Assembly: GCF_029603155.1 (NCBI RefSeq)
Contig: NZ_JAPMUA010000005.1
Location: forward strand, 256,337-320,336
Reading direction: 5' to 3'
DNA: 64,000 nt
Source: Galbibacter pacificus
GTDB taxonomy: Bacteria; Bacteroidota; Bacteroidia; Flavobacteriales; Flavobacteriaceae
Below the pieces are notes generated by a model, which saw only the letters and a list, made by a program, of their open reading frames with translations, ran no database searches and was not told where the DNA came from. The position numbers were made by a program, and so were the translations under genes. Every line of letters begins with the position of its first letter. Positions within the stretch are counted from its first letter, which is position 1. Shown one piece after another: positions 17,184 to 26,133 of the stretch.

Positions 17184-18875
17184 TCAAGGAGCAGGAAAAA
17201 CCTTGAGTTCTTTAGCTCTTTGATTCCATATTTCTTCCATTTCCTTCACTATACCGGGAAACTGTTGGGCAATATTGGTGGTTTCTGTCCTGTCTTTGGT
17301 AAGGTTATACAACTCCCAAGGGGTATCGTTGTGGTGCCTTACCAGTTTATAGCTCCCTTTTCTTAAGGCAGCACCGCCAAAATGCTCCCAAAAATAAACT
17401 TTTGTGCTATCTACCGCAGTATTTTCTGTAATAATGGGGAGAATGGAATTTCCTTCGGTTGGGGTTATTCCGTGCTCCTTAAAACTTTTTGGGTATGTGG
17501 CACCTGCCAGATCAATACATGTGGCCATTAAATCTACCACATGGGCCGGTTGCTCCCTTACCGCGCCTTTTTCTTTGATCCCTTTGGGCCAATGCACGAT
17601 AAAAGGAGTTGTAATTCCACCTTCGTATTCTTGGGCTTTCCAATAACGAAAAGGCGTATTGGCCACATTTGCCCATACTGGGCCTATGCCTGCAAGCACG
17701 GTTTGCGAACCGGGCAACGAATCTTTTTCTACGGGAAAAATAACCGTTCTTCCGTCTCGTGTACTTCCAGCTCGGTCGAATCCCGGACCGTATTTTGATG
17801 GCCTTTCTGAACTTGCTCCATTATCTGACAGAAAAAATATAACTGTATTGTCCAACTCTCCTTCAGCTTCCAATTGGTCTACCAATTTCCCTATGTTTTT
17901 ATCGAGTATGTCTACCATGGCTGCATGCACTGCCATGGCTTTGGCATCCCAAACTTTGTCTTGGTTTTCGTTCCATTTTTTCTCGGGAAACATAAAATTG
18001 GACAATGCCACATTGCTTTTAAGCACGCCTTTTTCTATTAACCGCTTGTAACGGGCTTGCCTAATGGCCCTCCAGCCTTTGGTATATACACTGTCGTATT
18101 TGGCAATAACATCTTCTGGTGCTTGTATGGGCCAATGCGGCGCACAATGTGCCACATACAAAAAGAATGGTTCTTTTTGCTTGGAAAATTGCTTTACATA
18201 GGCTACCGAGGAATCCCCGATGGCATTGGTATGGTAATAATCTTTTGGGACATCCATAACCTGTTTGTCCCCGTTTACCAAGCTAAACGGATCGAAATAA
18301 TCTACCACGCCCCATATATTCCCATAATATTTATCAAACCCCCTATGCGTTGGGTAGGTTGCCGTATCAGAAAAGGCACCGTAATTTTCTTGGTGCGCCA
18401 GCCATTTTAACTGCTTTTCGCTTTTAAGTTCGTTTGTTTGAGACACATGCCACTTCCCTACCATTCCCGTTTGGTAGCCAACTTTTTTTAATACCTCGGC
18501 AATTGTTACGGTATTGTCGCCCAGATAACCTTTGTAGCCCGGCTGGCCCTGATCCATCGTCATGCGCCCTATTCCAGCTTGGTGCGAATACAAACCTGTA
18601 AGCAAGGATGCCCTTGAAGGGCAACAGCGCGACGTATTGTAAAAAGCGTTAAACCGAAGTCCGTTTTCGGCAAGTTTATCCAAATTTGGAGTATGTATCT
18701 CCCCGCCATAGCAACCTGCATCAGAAAAACCCATATCGTCTGCCATGACAATTACGATATTTGGCCGTTTATCTTCTGAAGCCTTTTTTTCTGAACTTTT
18801 TTTACATCCGGAAAGTAAAAGAATTCCTGTTATTAATAGAAAGCCGGTATATCTTGGGCATATGTACTTCAACAT
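17184..18875 (-). CDS. sulfatase (type I, formylglycine-dependent), lipoprotein
   Basis: A 563-residue arylsulfatase-like hydrolase with lipobox LLSGC (Cys24), so probably surface or periplasm anchored. The metal site begins IVIVMADDMGFSD (about 40-52). The modification motif C-x-P-x-R reads CCPSR at 84-88, so Cys84 would become formylglycine by a maturase encoded elsewhere. The C-terminal half has VIFFLSDNGASSE and the family-typical EGGITTPFIVHWPKG. Substrates are sulfated glycans or aryl sulfates. No SusCD pair or glycoside hydrolase is adjacent. A LacI-like operator lies 71 bp upstream. Confidence 0.93.
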   Translation of the reverse strand: MLKYICPRYTGFLLITGILLLSGCKKSSEKKASEDKRPNIVIVMADDMGFSDAGCYGGEIHTPNLDKLAENGLRFNAFYNTSRCCPSRASLLTGLYSHQAGIGRMTMDQGQPGYKGYLGDNTVTIAEVLKKVGYQTGMVGKWHVSQTNELKSEKQLKWLAHQENYGAFSDTATYPTHRGFDKYYGNIWGVVDYFDPFSLVNGDKQVMDVPKDYYHTNAIGDSSVAYVKQFSKQKEPFFLYVAHCAPHWPIQAPEDVIAKYDSVYTKGWRAIRQARYKRLIEKGVLKSNVALSNFMFPEKKWNENQDKVWDAKAMAVHAAMVDILDKNIGKLVDQLEAEGELDNTVIFFLSDNGASSERPSKYGPGFDRAGSTRDGRTVIFPVEKDSLPGSQTVLAGIGPVWANVANTPFRYWKAQEYEGGITTPFIVHWPKGIKEKGAVREQPAHVVDLMATCIDLAGATYPKSFKEHGITPTEGNSILPIITENTAVDSTKVYFWEHFGGAALRKGSYKLVRHHNDTPWELYNLTKDRTETTNIAQQFPGIVKEMEEIWNQRAKELKVFPAP

Positions 18876-18945
18876 CTTGTCTTGCGGTTAATGATTAATA
18901 AGAGTTAAAAGTACTTTTTTTATTTAATTTTCAAAAGAAATAATA

Positions 18946-18958
18946 CTAAAACGTTTTA
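18946..18958. promoter_or_regulatory. LacI-like operator upstream of the sulfatase
   Basis: CTAAAACGTTTTA contains the perfect 12-bp palindrome TAAAACGTTTTA with the central CG step typical of LacI-family operators. It is 71 bp upstream of the sulfatase start. The same 13 bases occur upstream of the Gfo/Idh/MocA gene at 33.1 kb. Confidence 0.5.
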
Positions 18959-19014
18959 TGATACCAATGAAAGTTTAGATGAAATGCCTGTTGCAACTAA
19001 AAAATCATGAGAAA

Positions 19015-20388
19015 TCAATGCTGCACGGCTTCCAATAATTTTTGAAAAGAAACAGTGTCCTGAGTTCCCGAGTTCATGCTCTTTAAAGTAAATGTAGCCT
19101 CGTCTATTTCTTTTGAGCCTGCCAAAACCACATAAGGGACATTGCGTTTATTGGCATAGGTCATTTGTTTTTTCATCTTGGCATTGTCTGGATACAGTTC
19201 GGCCTTAATTCCTGCTTCACGAAGTTTTGTAATGGCTTTTAGGCAATAAAGAGCTTCTTTATCGCCAAAATTTAAGAAGAGGACTTTTGTATTTTCACTT
19301 ACAGAACCGGGAAACAGCCCGAGTTCTTCCAATACAAGATATATCCTGTCCAGCCCGAAGGAAATGCCGACACCACTTACATCTTTGAGTCCGAAAATTC
19401 CCGTAAGGTCGTCGTAACGGCCACCACCGCCAATGGAGCCCATTTTTACCTCGGCTGGTGCAGCAACCTCAAAAATAGCTCCGGTGTAATAGTTAAGTCC
19501 GCGTGCCAAAGTAACATCGAGTTCCAAAACAGCCCCTTTCAAGCCAATTGCATCAATGGCATGGAGAATAAATTCCAATTCTTCAACCCCTTTCGTGCCT
19601 TCATCAGATTTTGATAATAGTGATTTTAGACTTTTTAACTTTTCAGCATTCGCACCATCAAAAGCAAATAAAGGCTGTACTTTTTCAATAGCTTCTTTGC
19701 TTATGCCCTTTTCCAGCATTTCTTTTTTAACGCCATCTTCTCCAATTTTATCGAGTTTGTCCAAGGCAACGGTAAAATCTATCAGTTTGTCTTTGGCACC
19801 TATAACCTCGGCAATCCCGGAAAGGATTTTTCGGTTGTTTATCTTAATGGTAACATTTTTAAGGCCAAGTGAATTGAAGACGGTATCATACAATTGCACA
19901 AACTCCACTTCCTGCCAAAGTGATGTGGAACCAACCACATCGGCATCGCATTGATAAAATTCCCTAAAACGTCCCTTTTGGGGGCGGTCTGCGCGCCAAA
20001 CCGGTTGTATTTGATAACGCTTAAACGGCAAATCTATTTCGTTTTGGTGCATTACCACATAGCGGGCAAAGGGAACGGTAAGATCGTAGCGCAAGGCTTT
20101 TTCGGAGATTTTAGGGGTCAAGATATTGGCATCTTTTTTTGCAAAAAGTTCATCGTTCACTTTAGAAAGGAAATCACCCGAATTCAAAATTTTAAAAATC
20201 AAGCGGTCGCCTTCATCGCCATATTTCCCCATCAACGTTTCAGAGTTTTCAAAACTCGGCGTTTCAATAGGAAGGAAGCCAAATACCTCGAAATATTTCT
20301 TAATGGTATTTACAATATAGTTACGCTTGGTAACTTCCTCAGGGGTAAAATCCCTTGTTCCTTTAGCTATGCTTGGTTTTTGTGCCAT
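19015..20388 (-). CDS. hisS: histidyl-tRNA synthetase
   Basis: A class II synthetase of 457 residues that charges tRNA-His. Motif 2 is seen as YQIQPVWRADRPQKGRFREFYQCDADVVG, the histidine-specific loops as LARGLNYYTGAIFEV and GGGRYDDL, and motif 3 as GVGISFGLDRIYLVL. The C-terminal anticodon-binding domain includes KVLFLNFGDKE and KQMTYANKRNVPYVVLAG. The sequence opens MAQKPSIAKGTRDFTPEEV, standard for the family. Its upstream leader carries an eight-base tandem repeat (20413-20492). Confidence 0.97.
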   Translation of the reverse strand: MAQKPSIAKGTRDFTPEEVTKRNYIVNTIKKYFEVFGFLPIETPSFENSETLMGKYGDEGDRLIFKILNSGDFLSKVNDELFAKKDANILTPKISEKALRYDLTVPFARYVVMHQNEIDLPFKRYQIQPVWRADRPQKGRFREFYQCDADVVGSTSLWQEVEFVQLYDTVFNSLGLKNVTIKINNRKILSGIAEVIGAKDKLIDFTVALDKLDKIGEDGVKKEMLEKGISKEAIEKVQPLFAFDGANAEKLKSLKSLLSKSDEGTKGVEELEFILHAIDAIGLKGAVLELDVTLARGLNYYTGAIFEVAAPAEVKMGSIGGGGRYDDLTGIFGLKDVSGVGISFGLDRIYLVLEELGLFPGSVSENTKVLFLNFGDKEALYCLKAITKLREAGIKAELYPDNAKMKKQMTYANKRNVPYVVLAGSKEIDEATFTLKSMNSGTQDTVSFQKLLEAVQH

Positions 20389-20412
20389 TATTTTTTTTGG
20401 ATGTTATGTTTC

Positions 20413-20492
20413 TATGTTGTTATGTTGTTATGTTGTTATGCTGTTATGCTGTTATGCTGTTATGATGCTATGTTGTTATGGTGTTATGGTGT
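20413..20492. repeat. tandem repeat of an 8-bp unit (ten copies)
   Basis: Ten consecutive 8-mers with consensus TATGTTGT (variants TATGCTGT, TATGGTGT, TATGATGC), with no interruption. It lies 25-104 bp upstream of hisS and downstream of the DUF6495 gene stop. The unit is not a multiple of three and no gene spans it. Confidence 0.9.
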
Positions 20493-20517
20493 TGTGTGCA
20501 ATTTTATTATCAACGCT

Positions 20518-20545
20518 GAACTCTCAACTCTCAACTCTCAACTCT
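20518..20545. repeat. tandem repeat of a 7-bp unit (four copies)
   Basis: Four consecutive 7-mers of the type CAACTCT (first copy GAACTCT). It is separated from the 8-bp repeat by 25 bp and ends 5 bp before the stop codon of the DUF6495 gene on the minus strand. Confidence 0.85.
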
Positions 20546-20550
20546 TAAAG

Positions 20551-21024
20551 CTATTCATCAATAATATCATCAAAATATCTGTAAAGCTCGCCTTTGGTAA
20601 TTACCCCGCCTTTTTCAATAAGCTCGAACTTATCTTTATTCACATCTTCAGAATACGCTTTGTTTGCGGTCATTATTTCTACCCCATCTTTTAAAAAGTT
20701 ACTTTTAAACCACGCAAAGCCCTGTTTTGTTGTTAGGTCCACGCCTGGCTGGTGTATTCTAATGGCGATAAGCTTCATTTCTTTATTTCCAAGGTAAAAA
20801 AGGTGCATTTCGGTAGCAGAGATATTTTCAATATAATGTACTTTCCCTAAAACTCCTTCCCAGATTAAATCGCTAAACACATCTATTTCTTCTTCGGCTA
20901 CTTGGGGTTTGTTCTTTTTTATATCATCCCACTCATTGGCGGTAATAGATTGTGTAGCCAAAAAATTAATAAATTCTGGGTGCATTTCTTCCAACTGCTC
21001 TTTTGTAAGTCTTCTATACTTCAC
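20551..21024 (-). CDS. DUF6495-family protein
   Basis: A 157-residue cytosolic protein conserved in Flavobacteriia, of unknown function. The start MKYRRLTKEQLEEMHPEFINFLATQSITANEWDDIKK and the core VFSDLIWEGVLGKVHYIENIS fit DUF6495. There is no signal peptide or membrane helix. It lies between hisS and the rplI operon on the same strand, with its own -7-like TATTTTTG on the minus strand (21058-21065) and a terminator hairpin upstream. Confidence 0.8.
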   Translation of the reverse strand: MKYRRLTKEQLEEMHPEFINFLATQSITANEWDDIKKNKPQVAEEEIDVFSDLIWEGVLGKVHYIENISATEMHLFYLGNKEMKLIAIRIHQPGVDLTTKQGFAWFKSNFLKDGVEIMTANKAYSEDVNKDKFELIEKGGVITKGELYRYFDDIIDE

Positions 21025-21066
21025 CTATCTGCTGTTTTGTTTAAGGTTTTGTGTTTGCAAAAATAA

Positions 21067-21106
21067 AAAAGAGGCTGATAAAATTAAATTTTTACCAACC
21101 TCTTTT
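21067..21106 (-). terminator. terminator after rpsF-rpsR-rplI
   Basis: The arms AAAAGAGG (21067-21074) and CCTCTTTT (21099-21106) pair perfectly, with partial pairing extending into the AT-rich loop. It lies 20 bp beyond the rplI stop. Confidence 0.6.
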
Positions 21107-21126
21107 ATGTTATGCTGAATTGTTAA

Positions 21127-21582
21127 TTACTTAGCTTCTGCAATTACTTCAAAAGGGAAATTAACTATTACTTCCCTGTGAAGCCTTATAGTTGCTTCAT
21201 AAGGGCCGGCAACTTTTACGTTACCACCTAAAATACTGATGTATTTCTTTTCTATGGCTATGTTTCCTTCTTTTTGAATGGCTTCAGAAAGGTCTGCATT
21301 GGTTACAGAACCAAATAATTTGTTTCCGGTACCGGCCTTAGCAGTAATTTTTAATTCCAATCCTTTTAATTGGTCTGCTATTTTTTGAGCATCGTCAACA
21401 ATCTTTTTCTCTTTAAAAGCTCTTTGCTTTAAATTCTCAGCCAATACTTTTTTAGCAGAAGCGGTAGCCAGAATTGCTTGACCTTGCGGTATTAAAAAGT
21501 TACGTCCGTAACCGTTTTTTACAGTTACCACATCGTCTTTAAAACCTAAATTTTCTACGTCTTTCTTTAATATTAATTCCAT
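21127..21582 (-). CDS. rplI: 50S ribosomal protein L9
   Basis: A 151-residue large-subunit protein. The N-terminal rRNA-binding domain starts MELILKKDVENLGFKDDVVTVKNGYGRNFLIPQGQA, a long connecting helix follows, and the C-terminal domain ends EVIVNFPFEVIAEA. It is the last gene of rpsF-rpsR-rplI, 13 bp after rpsR. Confidence 0.98.
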   Translation of the reverse strand: MELILKKDVENLGFKDDVVTVKNGYGRNFLIPQGQAILATASAKKVLAENLKQRAFKEKKIVDDAQKIADQLKGLELKITAKAGTGNKLFGSVTNADLSEAIQKEGNIAIEKKYISILGGNVKVAGPYEATIRLHREVIVNFPFEVIAEAK

Positions 21583-21595
21583 GGTTACCTTGCTT

Positions 21596-21892
21596 TTATT
21601 TTAATAAATCTGCTACATAAGGCATTAAAGCTAAGTGACGAGCCCTTTTAATGGCTACAGAAACTTTTCTTTGGTACTTTAATGAAGTCCCGGTTAACCT
21701 TCTTGGTAAAATTTTACCTTGTTCATTAACCAATTTCAATAAAAAGTCCGGATCTTTATAATCAATATATTTGATGCCCGACTTTTTGAAACGACAATAT
21801 TTTTTTGTCTTATTGGTCTCTATGTTCAATGGGGTAAGATATCTAATCTCCCCGTCTTTCTTTCCTTTTGCTTGTTGCTCTATAGATGACAT
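21596..21892 (-). CDS. rpsR: 30S ribosomal protein S18
   Basis: A 98-residue small-subunit protein with the S18 core KYCRFKKSGIKYIDYKDPDFLLKLVNEQGKILPRRLTGTS and VAIKRARHLALMPYV. The N-terminal extension (SSIEQQAKGKKDGEIRYL) is usual in this phylum. Spacing is 5 bp to rpsF and 13 bp to rplI. Confidence 0.98.
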   Translation of the reverse strand: MSSIEQQAKGKKDGEIRYLTPLNIETNKTKKYCRFKKSGIKYIDYKDPDFLLKLVNEQGKILPRRLTGTSLKYQRKVSVAIKRARHLALMPYVADLLK

Positions 21893-21897
21893 AATGA

Positions 21898-22236
21898 TTA
21901 AGCTTTTTCGTTAAGTTTTTTTCTTCTTTTCTCTGCCCAAGCGATTGCGTGCTTATCCAACTTAACAGTTAGGTAACGCATAATGCGCTCGTCGCGTCTA
22001 AATTCTAATTCGAATGGCTCAATTGCTTCTCCGGCAACTTTAAATTCAAAAAGATGGTAAAAACCACTTTTTTTGTTCTGGATCGCGTAGGCTAACTTTT
22101 TAAGCCCCCAATCTTCTTTCGATACAAATTCTGCCCCTTTTGAGGTTAAGAAATCTTCAAACTTCTTAACTGTTTCCTTTATCTGGGTCTCAGATAAAAC
22201 GGGATTAAGAATGAAAACAGTTTCGTAATGATTCAT
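21898..22236 (-). CDS. rpsF: 30S ribosomal protein S6
   Basis: A 112-residue protein that binds with S18 on the platform of the small subunit. The start is the ATG at 22236 (MNHYETVFILNPVLSETQ). The frame reads on upstream to 22353, but that stretch is hydrophobic and unrelated and contains the promoter. Core motifs are KKLAYAIQNKKSGFYHLFEFK and RRDERIMRYLTVKLDKHA. It is the first gene of the ribosomal operon. Confidence 0.97.
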   Translation of the reverse strand: MNHYETVFILNPVLSETQIKETVKKFEDFLTSKGAEFVSKEDWGLKKLAYAIQNKKSGFYHLFEFKVAGEAIEPFELEFRRDERIMRYLTVKLDKHAIAWAEKRRKKLNEKA

Positions 22237-22268
22237 AATCTGAATAAATATTATTAAATTTAAGGGTG

Positions 22269-22299
22269 CAAAAGTAAAATTAATTATTATAATAACAAA
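22269..22299 (-). promoter_or_regulatory. promoter of the rpsF operon
   Basis: On the minus strand a TTTG (22296-22299) and TACTTTTG (22269-22276) are separated by 19 bp, a near-ideal Bacteroidota -33/-7 pair. The predicted transcript starts about 25 nt before the rpsF ATG. Confidence 0.7.
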
Positions 22300-22447
22300 G
22301 TGCGACATGAATATTTCGATGAAACAAGGAGAAAATTCCCCTCTTACCCACATATTTTCCCTATTTCACAACATTTTCTTTGTTTCACCTTTGTTTTTTC
22401 ACTAAAATTGTTGTGTTCAAACATCCAACCACTTAGCTGATAGAAAT

Positions 22448-23140
22448 ATGAGAATGAATTGTATTATCGTAGACGACTCGAGCATTCAGCGTATGTCTGT
22501 TGCCAGATTAATCAAGAACCACCCCATGCTCAACCTTGTGGCAGAGTACAGCAATGCCATTGAAGCAAGAAATGGCCTGAAGAAACAAAAGATCGACCTT
22601 ATCTTTTTAGACATCGAAATGCCTGTAGTCAATGGCTTTGACCTCTTGGAAGCCCTTAACGAGCCTCCGCAAGTAATCCTAATCACCGGAAGTGCGCAAT
22701 ATGCACTAAAGGCATTTGATTATGATGTTACCGATTACCTTCATAAACCAATAACCCAGGAACGCTTTGAGGCTTCTGTTAAAAGGGCTCAGGAAAACTT
22801 TAAACTAAAAGTGGCCTCCAAAGAAGACGACGATCATATTTTTGTAAAAAGCAATCTTAAGAAAAGAAAGGTTTTTTTAAATGAAATCAATTGGGTGGAA
22901 GCTCTTGGCGATTATATTAAACTGGTTACAGATGAGGCAAACATTGTTATTCTTTCTACCATGAAGGCCTTTGAAAACGAACTGCCGGAGGACCGCTTTT
23001 TAAGGATCCATAAATCGTACATTGTAAACCTGGACAAGGTAGAAAAATTTAACAGCAAAAACGTAGAGGTAAACGGAAAGCAAATTCCGCTCAGCCGAAA
23101 CAAAAAACAAGAACTATCTGAAGCATTAAACAATTCATAG
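22448..23140 (+). CDS. LytTR-family response regulator (orphan)
   Basis: A 230-residue receiver plus LytTR protein. The receiver shows the acidic pair at 9-10, phosphoacceptor Asp55 in LIFLDIEMPVVNG and Lys100 in DYLHKPIT. The DNA-binding domain has HIFVKSNLKKRKVFLNEINWVEALGDYIKLV and FLRIHKSYIVNLDKVEKF. No histidine kinase is next to it. It is divergent from rpsF and convergent with priA (9 bp between stops), so the partner kinase must lie elsewhere. Confidence 0.93.
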   Translation: MRMNCIIVDDSSIQRMSVARLIKNHPMLNLVAEYSNAIEARNGLKKQKIDLIFLDIEMPVVNGFDLLEALNEPPQVILITGSAQYALKAFDYDVTDYLHKPITQERFEASVKRAQENFKLKVASKEDDDHIFVKSNLKKRKVFLNEINWVEALGDYIKLVTDEANIVILSTMKAFENELPEDRFLRIHKSYIVNLDKVEKFNSKNVEVNGKQIPLSRNKKQELSEALNNS

Positions 23141-23149
23141 TTCAAGACG

Positions 23150-25618
23150 TTAATAGGCGTCTACATTATAAATTACCCTAACACTCCTATAGGCTGCAAT
23201 GGCCTGAAAGCTTTTATCTATTTTTTTGATGGCCGCTTTTGTCTGTACAACAGATTGATGGTACGGTACCTTTACTACTATATTTTTTAAATATTCATTT
23301 CTTATTCTTGAAACCGGGGGAAACTCGGGCCCCAGAATGTCTGTTTGTGTATGGGCATCAAAAACGGTGTGCAGGGCTTTTGCAAACCATGCGCTTGCCT
23401 CGTTTACCTTATTGTAGTCTTTGTGCTTAAACACCATTTTTATAATTCTTGTAAACGGCGGATATTTAAATTGTTTCCGTTCGTTGAGCTGGTCCGAAAA
23501 CATATCGGCATACCTATTTAACGACGCCTGCTGCAATATTTGATGAAACGGATTATAGGTCTGTATAATAACCTTCCCTCTTTTTTGGGTACGCCCGGCA
23601 CGTCCGGCAACTTGTTGTATTAATTGGAAACTGCGCTCATGAGCCCTAAAATCGGGGAAATTCAACAAGGTATCGGCATTCATGATGCCCACTAAGGACA
23701 CATTTCTAAAATCGAGGCCTTTGGTAAGCATTTGCGTGCCCACCAAAATATCTATTTCCTGTTGCTCGAAAGCGTTTATTATTTTTTCGTAACCGTATTT
23801 GCCTTTGGTGGTATCTGAGTCCATCCTGCCCAATTTGGCCTTTGGAAAAATCTCCTTCAGCTCTGCTTCTACCTGTTCCGTACCAAAGCCTTTTGTATCA
23901 AGCTCGCTACTGCCGCAAGCCTGGCAGGCCTGTTGCATCGCCATGGCATAACCGCAGTAATGGCAACGGAGCTGGTTTCGGTATTGGTGATAGGTTAAAC
24001 TTACATCGCAATTTGGACATTGTGGCGAGTGGCCACAGGTTTTACATTCCAAAATGGGTGCAAATCCTCTTCTATTTTGAAAGAGTATTACTTGTTCGCC
24101 ATTTCCCAAAGCTTCCTGGATTTCGTCCATAAGCCTGTCGGAAAAATGACCGTTCATTCGTTTTTTCTTGAGTTTATCCTTTATATCGGTCAGCTCGATA
24201 TCGGGCAACAATACATCTCCAAAACGCCTGTTAATTTCAACAAAGCCATACTTTTCCCGCTTGGCATTGTAATAACTCTCTATACTTGGTGTGGCGGTCC
24301 CCAACAATGTTTTTCCTTTGTGCATGCCCGCCAAAACAATGGCCGAATCCCTGGCGTGGTAGCGCGGTGCAGGGTCGAACTGCTTAAAGGAAATCTCGTG
24401 TTCTTCATCAACAATAATCAACCCCAAATTGGAAAACGGCAACAAAACAGCCGACCGGGCGCCCAATACAATTTGAGCTTTGGGTTTATTGTGCAAAATA
24501 TTGTTCCATGCCTCTACTCTTTCGTTTACAGAGTATTTTGAGTGGTATACGCTTACCTTTTCGCCAAAATAATCTTGCAGGCGTTTTATCAACTGGGTTG
24601 TTAGTGCAATTTCGGGCAATAAATAAAGTACCTGTTTTCCACTGGCTATAACCTGTTCTATCAATTTTACGTAGACCTCTGTTTTTCCGGAGGAAGTAAC
24701 GCCGTGCAAAAGCACGACATCGTTGGTTTTAAAATGTGCTTTTATCTCGCCTAATGCTGCGGCTTGATATTGGTTAAGTTCTTTTAATTGCGTGGTTTCC
24801 ATCTCTCCAAAATCCACCCTGTCCTGCTGGAGATGGTATTCAACCAACACCTCTTTATCGATCAGGGCTTTTATAATGGATGCCGAAGCCCCGCTTTTTT
24901 CTTCCAGCTCTTTTATCTTGATGGGCTTTTTGGTGGAAGCTTCCAACGAGAAAAGCGTCATGATAACGTCTTTTTGTTTGTGGGCCCTTTTGTTTAATGT
25001 ATCGAGCAATTGGTTGAGGTTTTCATCAGAAGCATGTTGTTCGGCCAGTTTTACATAACGCACCATTTTAGGCTTGTACTGCTCGTATATTTCTTCTTTA
25101 AGCTTGATAACATTTTTATCCAAAAGCCTTTTTAAAACCGGTAGAATATTCTTTCTGTCTACAATACCGCTTACTTCGTGCACCTTTAGCATGGACTGAT
25201 GTTGGAGTGCCTCGTAAACCAGCCATTCGTCATCCTTTAAGTTATCTTCAAGGACCTCATCAAAATTATCGTTCTTTAAAATAAGGGTTTCGCTTTCCAA
25301 CAAAAACGCAGACGGAACGGCCGCCTTAAAGACTTCTCCCAGCGTACACATATAATACGAAGCAATCCATTCCCAATGTTTTAATTGTTTTTCGGTAACA
25401 ATTGGAGCTTCGTCTAGTATTTGGTCTATCTCTTTAGGCTTGTATGCTTCGGGCGGGTTATTGTGAACGGCATATACAAGTCCCGTATATATCTTGGATT
25501 TGCCAAAGGGAACAGCAACCCTCATTCCCGCACGGATAAACGAAGCTTCCCTTTTGGATATCGCGTAGGTAAAAGCTTTTTCTATAGGAATAGGTAGAAC
25601 TACATCTATAAAATGCAT
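23150..25618 (-). CDS. priA: primosomal protein N' (replication restart helicase PriA)
   Basis: An 822-residue superfamily 2 helicase that reloads the replisome at stalled forks. After the N-terminal 3'-binding domain come Walker A GVTSSGKTE (about 305), DEEH (about 404), the zinc-binding insertion with CKTCGHSPQCPNC, CHYCGYA and CQACGS (about 524-570), and motifs up to LIQQVAGRAGRTQKRGKVIIQT. The C-terminal domain ends RVIYNVDAY. Length and order are standard. Confidence 0.97.
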   Translation of the reverse strand: MHFIDVVLPIPIEKAFTYAISKREASFIRAGMRVAVPFGKSKIYTGLVYAVHNNPPEAYKPKEIDQILDEAPIVTEKQLKHWEWIASYYMCTLGEVFKAAVPSAFLLESETLILKNDNFDEVLEDNLKDDEWLVYEALQHQSMLKVHEVSGIVDRKNILPVLKRLLDKNVIKLKEEIYEQYKPKMVRYVKLAEQHASDENLNQLLDTLNKRAHKQKDVIMTLFSLEASTKKPIKIKELEEKSGASASIIKALIDKEVLVEYHLQQDRVDFGEMETTQLKELNQYQAAALGEIKAHFKTNDVVLLHGVTSSGKTEVYVKLIEQVIASGKQVLYLLPEIALTTQLIKRLQDYFGEKVSVYHSKYSVNERVEAWNNILHNKPKAQIVLGARSAVLLPFSNLGLIIVDEEHEISFKQFDPAPRYHARDSAIVLAGMHKGKTLLGTATPSIESYYNAKREKYGFVEINRRFGDVLLPDIELTDIKDKLKKKRMNGHFSDRLMDEIQEALGNGEQVILFQNRRGFAPILECKTCGHSPQCPNCDVSLTYHQYRNQLRCHYCGYAMAMQQACQACGSSELDTKGFGTEQVEAELKEIFPKAKLGRMDSDTTKGKYGYEKIINAFEQQEIDILVGTQMLTKGLDFRNVSLVGIMNADTLLNFPDFRAHERSFQLIQQVAGRAGRTQKRGKVIIQTYNPFHQILQQASLNRYADMFSDQLNERKQFKYPPFTRIIKMVFKHKDYNKVNEASAWFAKALHTVFDAHTQTDILGPEFPPVSRIRNEYLKNIVVKVPYHQSVVQTKAAIKKIDKSFQAIAAYRSVRVIYNVDAY

Positions 25619-25683
25619 TTTTTGGGTTTCAGATTGTTCGTTGTTCGTTGCTTGTTTGGTTTTGGATTTCTTTTATGTAGTTA

Positions 25684-26112
25684 TTAGTTAACCCTGTGCC
25701 ATTCTTGGGTCCTAAACAAAAAAGCAATATAGCCCCTTACGTTTAAAATATCGCTATTGTCTTCGTCTACCCATATTTTACATTTGTATTCTTTCCCCTT
25801 TTCCGGATCGAGTATGGTTCCGCCTTCGTACTCATCGCCATCTTGATGAAGCCCTTCAATAATAACCATCCCCAAAACCGGTTTGTCCTTTTTGGCACCT
25901 TCACATTTATCGCAAACAACATCTTGACGGTCTTTATTGAGTATTTCTACTACTTTGCCATATACCTTTCCATCTTCTTCATAAATATCCACAATGGATT
26001 TTTCTTTTCCGGTACTATCGTCTATGGTTTTCCATTTTCCAAATATGGATTGTGCATGTGACGCAAACCCTATACATAAAAACAACCCCGTAAATAGTAT
26101 TATCTTTTTCAT
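25684..26112 (-). CDS. DUF2147-family secreted protein
   Basis: A 142-residue protein with a signal peptide (about 20 residues, ending SHAQ). The mature part begins SIFGKWKTIDDSTGKEKSIVDIYEEDGKVYGKVVEI, the start of DUF2147, and includes a KCEG site with a CDKC pair and LNVRGYIAFLFRTQEWHRV at the end. DUF2147 is a lipocalin-like beta-barrel of unknown ligand in the periplasm. It may be cotranscribed with the BrkB-type gene 21 bp upstream. Confidence 0.9.
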   Translation of the reverse strand: MKKIILFTGLFLCIGFASHAQSIFGKWKTIDDSTGKEKSIVDIYEEDGKVYGKVVEILNKDRQDVVCDKCEGAKKDKPVLGMVIIEGLHQDGDEYEGGTILDPEKGKEYKCKIWVDEDNSDILNVRGYIAFLFRTQEWHRVN

Positions 26113-26133
26113 CTTCTTATAAATATTTATTTG

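Noticed and set aside
19951..20694. Long plus-strand frame with Cys-Tyr-Val-Met-Leu repeats (20327-20548 as well)
   Set aside because: It is antisense to hisS and then translates the 8-bp tandem repeat; the repeating peptide is a product of the DNA repeat, not of selection for protein.
24020..24541. 173-residue plus-strand frame opposite priA
   Set aside because: Antisense to the helicase core of priA; no signature or start context.
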